Below, in pieces: positions 1 to 11,144 of a stretch of 64,000 nucleotides of DNA. The DNA comes from Defluviicoccus sp. (lineage in GTDB: Bacteria; Pseudomonadota; Alphaproteobacteria; Rhodospirillales; Defluviicoccaceae). The stretch covers positions 198,495 to 262,494 of the forward strand of contig JARSSM010000011.1 in assembly GCA_029624735.1 (NCBI GenBank), read 5' to 3'. Under the pieces are notes generated by a model. That model was given only the letters and a program-made list of their open reading frames with translations, had not been told where the DNA came from and ran no database searches. The first letter of the stretch is position 1. Each line of letters starts with the position of its first letter. Both the position numbers and the translations under genes were made by a program.

Positions 1-463
1 GGCCGCGCTCGACCCCGGCCGCTTCCGCCCGTTCAATGCCTTCGTCATCGACCGCACGAGCGGCTATTGGCTGCGCGCACTGCCCGGCGCCCCCAGCTGC
101 GGCGGGGCGGCAGCGCGCATCGAGCGGACACCGCTGCCCGACGGGCTGTCGATGCTGACCGCATTCGATCTCAACGACGAGAGCTCGCCGCGGATCGGAC
201 GCTTTCTGCCGCGTTTTGCCGCCGCGCCGGCGCCGGACCCCGACCGGGATGACTGGCAGGCGTGGCGCACGCTGCTCGCCGACCGCAGCGCCGATCCCGG
301 TGCCGGCCCCGGCGGCGCGATGACGGTGGTCACCCCGACCGGCTTCGGCACCGTATCCTCCTCGCTGCTGGCACTAGGCGATGAGGCGAACGACGGGCGC
401 GCGACGATTTGGCTGTTCGCTGCCGGCCGGCCGGGCGAAACGGCGTTCACGCGGGCGGTGTAA
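1..463 (+). CDS. NRDE family protein (TANGO2-like), 3' end only
   Basis: The gene enters from the left edge; its start is outside the window and reading frame 2 is open from the first bases to a TAA at 461-463. About 153 C-terminal residues remain. They carry the family's pattern GLSMLTAFDLND followed by SPRI and a closing GTVSSSLLAL segment, which is typical of the C-terminal half of NRDE proteins (DUF833, related to eukaryotic TANGO2). The N-terminal Asn-Arg-Asp-Glu motif itself is not visible. The biochemical role of bacterial members is not established; animal TANGO2 has been linked to heme and lipid handling. It is separated by 99 bases and a promoter-like element from purC. Confidence 0.75.
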   Translation, partial: AALDPGRFRPFNAFVIDRTSGYWLRALPGAPSCGGAAARIERTPLPDGLSMLTAFDLNDESSPRIGRFLPRFAAAPAPDPDRDDWQAWRTLLADRSADPGAGPGGAMTVVTPTGFGTVSSSLLALGDEANDGRATIWLFAAGRPGETAFTRAV

Positions 464-483
464 ACGCTGATCAGCGCATTCAA

Positions 484-512
484 TTGTTTTGCTGGGGTTG
501 CCTTGCTATATC
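484..512 (+). promoter_or_regulatory. Candidate sigma-70-type promoter for the purC operon
   Basis: A TTGTTT box at 484-489 and a TATATC box at 507-512 are separated by exactly 17 bases, about 50 bases upstream of the purC start codon. The stretch is more AT-rich than its surroundings. This is a pattern match only. Confidence 0.4.
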
Positions 513-562
513 AGCATCTCTCCCTGTCCGCCGTCAGGGATGACGGTTTCGGATGAGCGCAA

Positions 563-1327
563 ATGGCCCGCCGCAGACAGATTTTTGAAGGCCAAGCCAA
601 GATACTCTTTGAAGGACCCGAGCCAGGGACATTGGTTCAGTACTTCAAGGACGATGTGACGACGCTCAATGTCAAGAGCCGAGGCATCATTACTGGCAAG
701 GGCGTCCTAAATAATCGCATATCTGAATACTTGTTGACGCGACTTGGTGAGATTGGTGTCTCTACTTACTTCGTTCGCCGCCTGAACATGCGCGAACAAC
801 TTGTTCGTGAGGTCGAACCGATACCGATCGAAGTCATCATGCGCAACATCGCTGCCGGGTCTTTTGCACGCCGCTTCGGCATGGCGGAAGGAACCCCCCT
901 GCCGCGCTCGATCGTCGAATATTACTACAAGTCTGACGAACTTGAACATCCGATGATCTCGGAAGAGCATATTACGGCTTTCGGCTGGGCAACGCCGCAG
1001 GAAATCGACGAGATGATGTCGCTGGCGCTGCGCATCAATGATTTCCTGAGCGGGCTGTTCCTCGGCATCAGCATGCGGTTGATGGACCTGAAGATCGAAT
1101 TCGGCCGGCTGTGGGAGGATGAGCAGGTGCGAATCATCCTTGCGGACGAGGTCTGCCCAGATTCGTGCCGGCTGTGGGATCTGCGCACCAACCAGCGCCT
1201 CGACCAGAAGCGGCATTCGGGCGACTTCGGCGATCTGGCCGATGCCTACCAGGAGGTTGCGCGCCGGCTCGGCATCCTGCCCGAGAGCGGCCCTTCCGAC
1301 ATCAAAGGCCCGGACACGCTGCAATAG
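563..1327 (+). CDS. purC: Phosphoribosylaminoimidazole-succinocarboxamide synthase
   Basis: Cytosolic SAICAR synthetase of de novo purine synthesis; it joins CAIR and aspartate with ATP hydrolysis. The 254-residue length is normal. Visible family motifs are the nucleotide-binding N-terminus with GQAKILFEG (residues 10-18), the SAICAR signature [14 protein letters not shown] (87-100), DLKIEFG (175-181) and [12 protein letters not shown] (195-206). It is the first gene of a run through purL, with a 42-base gap to the likely purS start. The first third uses many A- or T-ending codons, unlike the strongly GC-ending usage of the last third and of downstream genes. Confidence 0.97.
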   Translation: MARRRQIFEGQAKILFEGPEPGTLVQYFKDDVTTLNVKSRGIITGKGVLNNRISEYLLTRLGEIGVSTYFVRRLNMREQLVREVEPIPIEVIMRNIAAGSFARRFGMAEGTPLPRSIVEYYYKSDELEHPMISEEHITAFGWATPQEIDEMMSLALRINDFLSGLFLGISMRLMDLKIEFGRLWEDEQVRIILADEVCPDSCRLWDLRTNQRLDQKRHSGDFGDLADAYQEVARRLGILPESGPSDIKGPDTLQ

Positions 1328-1369
1328 CGCACCTTAAGAGGTTTAACGGTGGAGAGAGGGACACAGCCG

Positions 1370-1615
1370 GTGATCAAGGCTAGGGTGCACGTCGGGCTGA
1401 AGGCGGGAGTCCTCGACCCTCAGGGCAAGGCGGTCGAACACTCCTTGCATGCGCTGGGATTCGCGGGCGTGCACGGCGTGCGCACAGCGAAGTCGTTTGA
1501 CCTCGTTCTCGATGAGACTGACCCCGGCAAGGCGCGCACGACCGTCGAGGCGATGTGCCAGCAGTTGCTCGCCAACACGGTCATCGAAACCTATCGCATT
1601 GACATCGAAGGATGA
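1370..1615 (+). CDS. purS: Phosphoribosylformylglycinamidine synthase subunit PurS
   Basis: Small subunit of the three-part FGAM synthase (PurS-PurQ-PurL) used when PurL is of the short type, as here; PurS dimers bridge PurQ and PurL. The 81-residue product beginning [22 protein letters not shown] matches the family's N-terminus. An in-frame GTG at 1349 would add seven residues, but GTG 1370 is preferred because a purine-rich Shine-Dalgarno (GGAGAGAGGG, 1351-1360) lies nine bases upstream of it and homologues begin here. The stop overlaps the purQ start. Confidence 0.9.
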   Translation: MIKARVHVGLKAGVLDPQGKAVEHSLHALGFAGVHGVRTAKSFDLVLDETDPGKARTTVEAMCQQLLANTVIETYRIDIEG

Positions 1616-2312
1616 CGGCGGGCGCCATGAACACCGGCGTCATCGTTTTCCCGGGCTCGAACTGCGACCGCGACGTCGCCCTCGCGCTGGCCCGCGCTGC
1701 CGGCCGGCCACCGGTGATGGTCTGGCATAAGGAAACGACGCTGCCGCCGCTCGACCTGATCGTCGTCCCCGGCGGCTTTTCCTTTGGCGACTACCTGCGC
1801 GCCGGTGCGATCGCCGCCCATTCGCCCGTCATCCGCGCCGTCAAGGAGCGTGCAGCCGCTGGCGTGCCGGTGCTCGGCATCTGCAACGGCTTCCAGGTGC
1901 TGACCGAATGCGGGCTCCTGCCCGGCGTCTTGATGCGTAACCGGGACCTGCGGTTCATCTGCCGCGACGTGTTCTTGCGCGTCGATAACGCAGCCTGCCG
2001 TTTCGCCGCCGGCTATCGCAACGGCCAAGTGGTGCGGATCCCGATCGCGCACAACGAGGGCAACTACTTCGCCGACGATGCGACCCTCGACCGGCTGGAG
2101 GGGGAGGGTCAGGTGGTATTCCGCTATTGTACGGCAGAAGGCGCCATAACTGAGGCCGGCAATCCGAACGGATCGCGACGCAACATCGCCGGCATCATCA
2201 ATGCGAGCGGAACGGTGCTCGGGATGATGCCGCACCCGGAGCGGGTGGCGGATCCCCTCCTGGGCGGCACGGACGGCGAAGCGTTCTTCACCGGCCTGAT
2301 GACGGCGCTGCA

Positions 2313-2316
<4 letters not shown>
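1612..2316 (+). CDS. purQ: Phosphoribosylformylglycinamidine synthase subunit PurQ (glutaminase)
   Basis: Class I glutamine amidotransferase subunit that releases ammonia from glutamine for FGAM synthesis. The nucleophile sits in [18 protein letters not shown] (Cys91 from the first ATG), and the His/Glu of the triad in MPHPERV near the C-terminus; [16 protein letters not shown] is also typical. The ATG at 1612 overlaps the purS stop as ATGA. An in-frame ATG at 1627 gives the more usual N-terminus [16 protein letters not shown] and may be the true start. Its 3' end overlaps purL by four bases, indicating translational coupling. Confidence 0.95.
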
Positions 2317-4532
<2,216 letters not shown>

Positions 4533-4549
4533 GAAAGGGAAGTGACCCG

Positions 4550-4783
4550 ATGCCGATGGATGCCCACGAGATCGAGGACCTGATCCGCCAGGCGCTGCCC
4601 GACGCGCAAGTGACGATCGAAGACCTGCGCGGCGATGGCGATCACTACGCGGCGCTGGTCGTCTCGTCGGCGTTCGCGGGTAAGACGCGGGTGCAACAGC
4701 ACAAGATGGTTTTCGACGCGCTCGGAGGACGGATGGGCGGCATTCTGCATGCCTTGTCCCTGCAGACCGCGGTCCCTTCGTAA
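4550..4783 (+). CDS. BolA/IbaG family protein
   Basis: A 77-residue BolA-fold protein. BolA family members pair with CGFS monothiol glutaredoxins in iron-sulfur cluster trafficking and iron regulation; such a glutaredoxin is encoded 28 bases downstream, so co-expression is expected. The family signature near the C-terminus is visible as RVQQHKMVFDALGGRMGGILHALSL, with the conserved His-Lys-Met. A good Shine-Dalgarno (AAGGGAAG) lies a few bases before the ATG. The short length and the partner favour the IbaG/BolA2-like subgroup, but subgroup assignment is inference. Confidence 0.92.
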   Translation: MPMDAHEIEDLIRQALPDAQVTIEDLRGDGDHYAALVVSSAFAGKTRVQQHKMVFDALGGRMGGILHALSLQTAVPS

Positions 4784-4811
4784 ACGACACGCTTTCAGTG
4801 AGGTTTGACCG

Positions 4812-5150
4812 ATGAGTGACGACGCCGTTTTCTCCCGCATCCGCCAGGAGATTGAAGAGACGCCGGTGGTGCTGTTCATGAAGGGGACGCCGATGTTCCC
4901 CCAGTGCGGCTTCTCCGCTGCAGTCGTGCAGGTGCTGAGCAATCTCGGCGTGAAGTTCAAGGGGATCGATGTCTTGACCGATCCGTCGCTGCGCGAAGGC
5001 ATCAAGCGCTTCACCAACTGGCCCACCCTGCCGCAGCTCTACGTCAAGGGTGAATTCGTCGGCGGTTGCGACATCGTCCGCGAGATGGCAGCGAATGGCG
5101 AGCTCGATCAACTCCTTAAGGACAAAGGTGTCGCGGCCGGCGCGGCTTAA
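4812..5150 (+). CDS. grxD: Monothiol glutaredoxin, Grx4 family
   Basis: A 112-residue CGFS-type monothiol glutaredoxin, a cytosolic [2Fe-2S] carrier and scaffold. The active-site CGFS is at residues 32-35 within KGTPMFPQCGFSAAVV. The glutathione-binding NWPTLPQLYVKGEFVGGCDIV segment is also present. It directly follows the BolA gene, and the two proteins form a known heterocomplex. Length and motifs are complete. This is the last gene of the purine-initiated run; the next gene starts 299 bases on. Confidence 0.95.
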   Translation: MSDDAVFSRIRQEIEETPVVLFMKGTPMFPQCGFSAAVVQVLSNLGVKFKGIDVLTDPSLREGIKRFTNWPTLPQLYVKGEFVGGCDIVREMAANGELDQLLKDKGVAAGAA

Positions 5151-5449
5151 CAGCGGCGCCCCCGCAACAAGGGCTGCAGCAGGAGCGGCAGCTTAGCGCA
5201 GGACGCGGGCTGCCTGTCGGCAGTCGTGCCGCCGTTTCGGTCCCTGCAGGCCGAGCGCGTCTCACTTCTTTTTATAGGATGGTTCACGGCGGCACTCCGG
5301 AAAGCCTAGCAGACGGAGCGCCAGCCGTCGCGCGCCTGGCCCTGAAAGCAGGCGTGTTAGGGTGTTGGCAACATTTGGCGCGGTATCTTCGACCGTTCGT
5401 GCGTTTGCCTTAGCCACACACGGCGCCAGCCGCAGTTCCGCAAGGCCCC
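5151..5449. other. Gene-free spacer between grxD and the cyclase gene
   Basis: Nothing convincing was found. The spacer is GC-rich with short GC hairpins but no hairpin-plus-T-run terminator. A weakly AT-rich patch at 5264-5281 (CTTCTTTTTATAGGATGG) is the only promoter-like segment. A minus-strand open frame crossing this spacer has no recognisable domain. Confidence 0.4.
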
Positions 5450-6412
5450 ATGCCGCCCACACCTGCCCCGCTGGGCTTGCTTTGCCCCCGTGCCGCCCCG
5501 AGCCGCGCGGCAGCGATCGTCGTTCCGGCAAGGCCAGCGGTGGCCGGGGCTTCGGTTGCACGCGGTTCTGCCTGGCTGCCGACGAACGAAGGCATCGCCG
5601 CCGCCACTGTGCTGGTGGCCGATGTGCGCGGCTTCACGGGCATAAGCCGGCACCTCGGCGCCACCGCCACGGCTGCATTCCTCAACCGGCTGTTCGGCGC
5701 CATTGTGCCATGCATCGAGGCGGAAGCCGGCAGCATCGATAAGTTCATTGGCGACGCCGTGCTTGCAGTCTTCGGCCTGCCGATGGCGGAAGGGGACGAG
5801 GCGGATCGGGCCGTCCGCGCGGCGATCGCCATTCAGCGCCGAGTCGCGGATCTCAACCGAACCGCGCCGCATGCAGCCGGCACCGCAATCGCCGTCGCAA
5901 TCGGCATCAACGCCGGCGAGGTATTTTTCGGCCGCGTCGGCGCCGGGACCTGGGTTGCGCCGACCGTCATCGGTGCCAATGTCAATTCCGCTTTTGCACT
6001 GCAACAGGCGTGCAAGGGCTGCCACGCCGGCATTCTGATCAGCGCCTCGGTGCGCCGGCAGCTCGCGGATCACTATTGCCTCAGGCTTCTCGACGCGCCG
6101 CGCCTGCACGAGCCACCGTTGTACGACTTTGGCGAAACCGCACCTGTTTACGAAGTGCTTGATCATCATAGCGAGACGACCTTTCCCGGCCTGCGCGCGG
6201 CGCTGCGGCACTACCACCGCGGCCTTGCCGCCAGCCGCGCCGGCCGGTTCGCGGCAGCGGAGCAGGCCTTTGCGGCAGCTCTCGCGCTGAACGAACATGA
6301 TCCGTTGTGCCGCATCCACGCCGAACGGTGCCGGCGCCTGCGGGCTGCCGAGATGACGAATTTGTGCAATGCAACAAAACGCCTTGGTGTTCGGCGCCAC
6401 GTTCGGCTATGA
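5450..6412 (+). CDS. Class III adenylate/guanylate cyclase-domain protein
   Basis: A 320-residue soluble protein with a class III cyclase catalytic domain (about residues 50-205). Both metal-binding aspartates are visible: VLVADVRGFTG (Asp58) and KFIGDAVLAVFG (Asp102). Lys98 precedes the second, at a position that usually contributes to purine choice. Predicted reaction: ATP to cAMP (or GTP to cGMP) plus pyrophosphate. The N-terminal 45 residues are low-complexity Ala/Pro. The C-terminal region (about 245-310) has a TPR-like pair of helices (GLAASRAGRFAAAEQAF). No transmembrane segment or sensor domain is evident, so the input is unknown. Monocistronic in appearance. Confidence 0.88.
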   Translation: MPPTPAPLGLLCPRAAPSRAAAIVVPARPAVAGASVARGSAWLPTNEGIAAATVLVADVRGFTGISRHLGATATAAFLNRLFGAIVPCIEAEAGSIDKFIGDAVLAVFGLPMAEGDEADRAVRAAIAIQRRVADLNRTAPHAAGTAIAVAIGINAGEVFFGRVGAGTWVAPTVIGANVNSAFALQQACKGCHAGILISASVRRQLADHYCLRLLDAPRLHEPPLYDFGETAPVYEVLDHHSETTFPGLRAALRHYHRGLAASRAGRFAAAEQAFAAALALNEHDPLCRIHAERCRRLRAAEMTNLCNATKRLGVRRHVRL

Positions 6413-6582
6413 TTTTCTTGAGGCCATGACTTCGTCGAGGATCGGCGCTCACCATATTGAGGTTGGGATCGCATCGTCGGCGATCGCAGACACCGACTTG
6501 TGAAACCCGCCTCGCCCGCGCCAGCCACGGCCGAGCGCAGGACTTGCGCCGGGCGCGACGGCCAACAGGACCGTAACCGCTG

Positions 6583-9294
6583 ATGCCGCTGCAAAACCTT
6601 GAGAAGATGTTCTACCCCCGCTCGGTCGTCGTGGTGGGGGCAACCAATCGGGACGGCGCCGCCGGCAATGTGGTCATGCACAACCTGCTGCAGGGCGGTT
6701 TCGAGGGGCCGATCATGCCGGTCACCGAGTCCGAGCGGGCGATTGCAGGCGTGCTTGCCTATCCCGAGATTGGCAGGCTGCCGATCACGCCCGATCTCGC
6801 CGTCGTCTGCGGCCGTCAGCCGGCGCTGCCAGCACTGATTCGAGAACTCGGCGAACGCGGAACGCGGGCCGCCATCCTCCTGGCGGAGAACCTCTCGGCG
6901 CCACACAACGGCGGCGGCCTCCTCAATGCCACGGTGCAAACCGAGGCCCGGCGCTGCGGCGTGCGCCTGCTCGGCCCCGACTGCCTGGGCGTGATGGTGC
7001 CGGGCATCGGCCTTAACGCCACCATTGCGCACGCGGGCGCGCTGCCGGGCGGCGTCGGCTTCGTCTCGCAGTCATCGACGATGGGCACCGCCGTGCTCGA
7101 CTGGGCACGCGAGCGCGACATCGGCTTCTCCTATTTCGTCTCGCTCGGCAACGGCACCGACGTCGATATCGCTGACATCGTTGACTACCTCGGCAACGAC
7201 GCGATGACACGCGCGATCGTCCTCTACGTCGAGGAGATCAAGTGCGGCCGCAATTTTATGTCGGCCGGCCGTGGCGCCAGCCGCAACAAGCCGGTGCTGG
7301 TGGTGAAGTCGGGCCGTACGCCGGAAGGGCGGCGCACCACGTTCGGCGACGAGCGGGCGTCGGGCTCCGATGCCGTTTACGACGCCGCCATCCGCCGCGC
7401 CGGCATGCTGCGCGTGCACGGCTTCGGCGAGCTGTTCGCTGCCGTCGAAACGCTCGGCCGGACAAAGCCGCTCAAAGCGGAGCGCCTGGCTCTGTTGGCG
7501 AACGGCCGCGGCATCGCTGCGCTTGCCGTCGATGCCCTGCTCCTTGACGGCGGCAACCTGGCCACATTGTCGGCGGACACTGTGGCAGCGCTCGCCAACC
7601 ACCTGCCGAAGGGGTGGCCCTGCACCAATCCAGTCGTCCTCGACGGCGAGGCGGCGCCGGAACGTTACGGTGAAGCGGCGAAGGCGCTGTTGTCAGATCC
7701 GCAGGTCGATGCGCTGATGGTCGTGCACGCCCCGGTGTTCTCGATGTCGAGCACGGGCGCCGCCCAGGCCATCATCAAGGCCGTCAAGGAGAAGCACGGC
7801 GCGGTGCTGACCAGCTGGATGGGCGGCCAGCGCGTCGCTGAGGCGCGTCGCCTGTTCGCAGACGCCGGCATCCCCACCTACGAAACGCCAACGCTTGCGG
7901 TCCAGGCCTTCATGCACATGGTGCGCTTTCGCCGCAATCGGGAAATCCTGATGGAAACGCCGGCATCGACGCCGGCCGGGTTCACGCCGGCAAGCGACGC
8001 CGCGCGTCTGGTGATCGAGGAGATCCTCGGCCGCGGCGGGCGATCGCTCAGTCGGCGCGAGGCGAAGGCCATCCTGTCCGCCTACGGCATCGCGACCGCC
8101 GAAGCGCGCATCGCCAAGGACCCGCCGGAAGCCGCCGCCATTGCCACCAAGATGGGCTTTCCGGTTGCGCTCAAGATCCAGTCGCCGGAGATCGCACATC
8201 GCGGCGAGGTCGGCGGCGTCGACCTGTTCCTCAATTCGCCCGACAGCGTTCGCAAGGCCGCTGAAAGCATGCTGGAGCGGGTGCGGGATCGCAAGCCCGG
8301 CGCGTTCGTCCAGGGCTTTATCATCGAGCGCATGGTGCTCCGCCCCGGCGCCCAGGAAGTGATGATCCGGATGACCGTCGATCCGGTCTTCGGCCCGGTC
8401 ATCATCTTTGGCCATGGCGGTCCGGCGAGCGAAATCATCAGTGATCGCGCCGTCGCGCTGCCGCCGCTCAACATGAGCCTCGCGCGCGAGCTGGTAAACC
8501 GGACGCGGGTGGCGAAGCTGCTGACAGGCTACGGCGACTGCCCGCCGGCCAACATCGACGCCCTGTGCCTGGTTCTGGTCCAGGTCAGCCAGATGATCAT
8601 CGATCTGCCGGAGATCGTCTCGCTCGACATCAATCCCTTGTTCGTCGATGCGAACGGCGTGTTCGCCGTCGAGGCCGCGATCCAAGTGGCGCCGGCAACC
8701 GAGAACGCCGACGGCCGGCTTGCCATCCGTCCGTACCCGAAGGACGTCGAGGAGCTGTTCACGCTTGCCAACGGACGGCAAGTGCTGTTGCGCCCGATCC
8801 GGCCGGAGGATGAGCCGGCGCATTATGAGTTCCTGTCGAAGGTGACGCCGGAGGACATTCGGCTGCGCTTCTTCCACCATGTCCGGCGGATTCCGCACGC
8901 TGAAATGGCGCGCCTGACCCAGATCGACTACGACCGGGAGATGGCGATCATCGTTACCGCGCCCAGTCCCACCGATCCGGCGACGTCGGAGACACTGGGC
9001 GTGGTCCGCATCGTCGCCGACGGCATCGCTGACAGCGCCGAGTATGCGATCCTGATCCGCTCCGATCTCAAAGGGCAGGGCCTGGGCCGCAAGTTGATGG
9101 ACAAGATCATCGCCTACTGTGGCACGCGCGGCTTCAAGCAGATCACCGGCCTCGTCCTGTGCGACAACAGGCGCATGTTGGACATGGTTCACAGTCTGGG
9201 CTTCACAAGCCGCAGAGTCCCTGACGACGACGTCATGGAAGTGACGTACCACTTTCCGCAGAGCACCGAAGCGGTGGCGCCGCAGGCAGCCTGA
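6583..9294 (+). CDS. Bifunctional acyl-CoA synthetase/GNAT protein (Pat-like lysine acetyltransferase)
   Basis: A 903-residue protein with the architecture of PatZ/YfiQ-type enzymes. It has a CoA-binding Rossmann domain (1-130, with SVVVVGATN), succinyl-CoA-ligase-like domains (about 145-450), an ATP-grasp domain (about 480-700, with IFGHGGPASEI) and a C-terminal GNAT domain (about 735-890). The GNAT acetyl-CoA loop reads RSDLKGQGLGRKLMDKII. Family members acetylate lysines of metabolic enzymes such as acetyl-CoA synthetase; the ligase half is generally catalytically altered and may sense acetyl-CoA. The substrate is not predictable here. The sirtuin at 62069-62803 could be its opposing deacylase, which is inference. 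Confidence 0.93.
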   Translation: MPLQNLEKMFYPRSVVVVGATNRDGAAGNVVMHNLLQGGFEGPIMPVTESERAIAGVLAYPEIGRLPITPDLAVVCGRQPALPALIRELGERGTRAAILLAENLSAPHNGGGLLNATVQTEARRCGVRLLGPDCLGVMVPGIGLNATIAHAGALPGGVGFVSQSSTMGTAVLDWARERDIGFSYFVSLGNGTDVDIADIVDYLGNDAMTRAIVLYVEEIKCGRNFMSAGRGASRNKPVLVVKSGRTPEGRRTTFGDERASGSDAVYDAAIRRAGMLRVHGFGELFAAVETLGRTKPLKAERLALLANGRGIAALAVDALLLDGGNLATLSADTVAALANHLPKGWPCTNPVVLDGEAAPERYGEAAKALLSDPQVDALMVVHAPVFSMSSTGAAQAIIKAVKEKHGAVLTSWMGGQRVAEARRLFADAGIPTYETPTLAVQAFMHMVRFRRNREILMETPASTPAGFTPASDAARLVIEEILGRGGRSLSRREAKAILSAYGIATAEARIAKDPPEAAAIATKMGFPVALKIQSPEIAHRGEVGGVDLFLNSPDSVRKAAESMLERVRDRKPGAFVQGFIIERMVLRPGAQEVMIRMTVDPVFGPVIIFGHGGPASEIISDRAVALPPLNMSLARELVNRTRVAKLLTGYGDCPPANIDALCLVLVQVSQMIIDLPEIVSLDINPLFVDANGVFAVEAAIQVAPATENADGRLAIRPYPKDVEELFTLANGRQVLLRPIRPEDEPAHYEFLSKVTPEDIRLRFFHHVRRIPHAEMARLTQIDYDREMAIIVTAPSPTDPATSETLGVVRIVADGIADSAEYAILIRSDLKGQGLGRKLMDKIIAYCGTRGFKQITGLVLCDNRRMLDMVHSLGFTSRRVPDDDVMEVTYHFPQSTEAVAPQAA

Positions 9295-9407
9295 GCAGGC
9301 AATGCCGCAGGCGGCATGACCTGCAGGGAACGCCGACGTCCTTTGGTTGCCGAAGGCGCGCGTAAGAAGCAAACACCGCTGTATTATAGCCCCTCTTTGG
9401 GTTATAT

Positions 9408-11144
9408 ATGCGGCCGATGTCTGGCCGTGGTTCCCACTCCTGGCTGCCCGGGCTGCTCAGACCCCTCGCGCCGGCGTTTGCCGAGGTGGTCGTCGTATCC
9501 CTGTTCGTGAACCTCCTGGCGCTTGCCGTGCCAGTGTTCGTGCTGCAGGTTTACGACCGGGTCGTATTCCATGCCGGCCTCAACACCCTGGCCGCGCTCG
9601 TCGCCGCCATGGTGCTGGTCCTGGTGTTCGACTTCATCTTGCGGCAGATGCGGGCACGGGTGCTGCAGACGGTGGCGCTTAAGCTCGACGCGGTCGTTGG
9701 CCGGCTGCTGATGGAGAAGATCGGTACGCTGCCGTTGGTCGTTCTGGAGCGCCAGCCGGCACCGTACTGGCAGGCACTGTTCCGCGATGTCGAGCAGGTT
9801 CGCAATGCGCTCTCCGGCGCTTCGGCCGTCCTTGTCTGCGATCTGCCGTTCGTGGTCTTGTTCCTGACGCTGACCTTTCTCATCGCCCAGCCGGTCGCCT
9901 GGGTCATCCTCGCTGTCCTGCCCATGTTCGTGTTCATCGCCTGGGCTTCAGGCGCATCGATGACGCGCGGCACGGCGAAGGAACGCGACAGCGCCGCGGC
10001 ACGGGACACACTCGTGGCGGAAATGATCGCCGGCCGCGGCACGGTGAAGGCGCTGGCACTCGAAGGGACGCTGGCGCCGATCTGGGAGGAGCGGCATGCG
10101 CGCGCGATCGGCCACGCGCTTGATCGAGGTGCGCACGCCGACGGCTACGCCAATCTCGCGGCCGCGGTGACGATGGCGACGAGCGTCGCGATGACGACCT
10201 TCGGCGCGCTCGCAATCCTTGAGCAGAGACTCACCATCGGTGCGCTGATTGCCGCCAACATGCTGAGCGGCCGGCTGATCGGGCCGCTCAACCAACTGGT
10301 GACCAACTGGCGGACCTATGCCGCGTTCGCCCAGGCCGCGCGCCGGCTCGGCCACGCCTTCGCACTGCCTGGCGAGCGCACCGAGAGCGTGCTTCAGCTC
10401 GGGCGCCCGCGCGGGCGGATCACGATCGAGAACGCCTCCTTCACCTATCCCGGCGCAAGCCATCCAATGCTGCGCGGCATCAGCCTTGATCTGCCGGCCA
10501 CCGGCCTGCATGGCTTGATGGGGCCGAACGGCAGCGGCAAGAGCACGTTTCTGAAGCTGATCCAGGGCCTTTACGGTTGCGATGCCGGCCGGGTCCTGAT
10601 CGATGGTGCCGACATCAGCCAGTACACGCGCCGCGAAATCGCCGGCTGGCTCGGCGTGGTGCCGCAGGAGTGTGTGCTGTTCGCGGGCTCGATCCGCACC
10701 AACATCGCGCTGCACCAACCTGATGCCGAAGACGCTGCCATCGTCCACGCGGCCGAAGCCGCGGGCATTCACGCCGACATCATCGATCTGCCGGACGGCT
10801 ACGCGACCGATATCGGCGAGGCGGGGCGGCGCCTGTCCGCCGGCCAGCGGCAGCGGCTGGTGATCGCCCGCGCGCTTCTCGGGCGGCCGGCGGTGTTGCT
10901 GTTGGATGAGCCATCGAGCAACCTCGACCACCAAGCGGAGAAGGCGCTCCGGCGCACGCTGATCGAACTCGCCCGCGAAGCGACGGTCGTGGTCGCCACC
11001 CACAGCCTCGTTCTTTTGTCGGCGTGCGATACGGTGAGCGTGCTGGAGCGCGGTACGTTCACGGCGACCGGACCCGGAGCCGCAATCCTGCGCCGCCTGA
11101 TCGAGGTCCGCCCGGCAGCGGAAGCACGGCCGAGCCGCGCATGA
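9408..11144 (+). CDS. Type I secretion system permease/ATPase
   Basis: A 578-residue half-transporter of the PrtD type: an N-terminal membrane domain (about 20-300, several hydrophobic helices) and a C-terminal ABC ATPase. Walker A GPNGSGKST is near residue 372, signature LSAGQRQR near 475, Walker B VLLLDEPS near 497 and the H-loop ATHS follows. There is no C39 peptidase domain, so cargo is presumably not cleaved. It would export RTX-like or other proteins from cytoplasm to exterior together with the membrane-fusion protein encoded by the next gene, whose start overlaps its stop (ATGA at 11141). No TolC-like gene or cargo gene is nearby. A second in-frame ATG lies at 9417. Confidence 0.93.
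   Translation: MRPMSGRGSHSWLPGLLRPLAPAFAEVVVVSLFVNLLALAVPVFVLQVYDRVVFHAGLNTLAALVAAMVLVLVFDFILRQMRARVLQTVALKLDAVVGRLLMEKIGTLPLVVLERQPAPYWQALFRDVEQVRNALSGASAVLVCDLPFVVLFLTLTFLIAQPVAWVILAVLPMFVFIAWASGASMTRGTAKERDSAAARDTLVAEMIAGRGTVKALALEGTLAPIWEERHARAIGHALDRGAHADGYANLAAAVTMATSVAMTTFGALAILEQRLTIGALIAANMLSGRLIGPLNQLVTNWRTYAAFAQAARRLGHAFALPGERTESVLQLGRPRGRITIENASFTYPGASHPMLRGISLDLPATGLHGLMGPNGSGKSTFLKLIQGLYGCDAGRVLIDGADISQYTRREIAGWLGVVPQECVLFAGSIRTNIALHQPDAEDAAIVHAAEAAGIHADIIDLPDGYATDIGEAGRRLSAGQRQRLVIARALLGRPAVLLLDEPSSNLDHQAEKALRRTLIELAREATVVVATHSLVLLSACDTVSVLERGTFTATGPGAAILRRLIEVRPAAEARPSRA

Noticed and set aside
5262..5561. Minus-strand 99-residue frame overlapping the cyclase 5' end
   Set aside because: No family, no ribosome-binding site, and it overlaps the start of a well-supported gene.
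7693..9372. Long minus-strand open frame opposite the GNAT/acyl-CoA synthetase gene
   Set aside because: Antisense shadow of a clear gene; composition rich in Arg, Asp and His, no domain.
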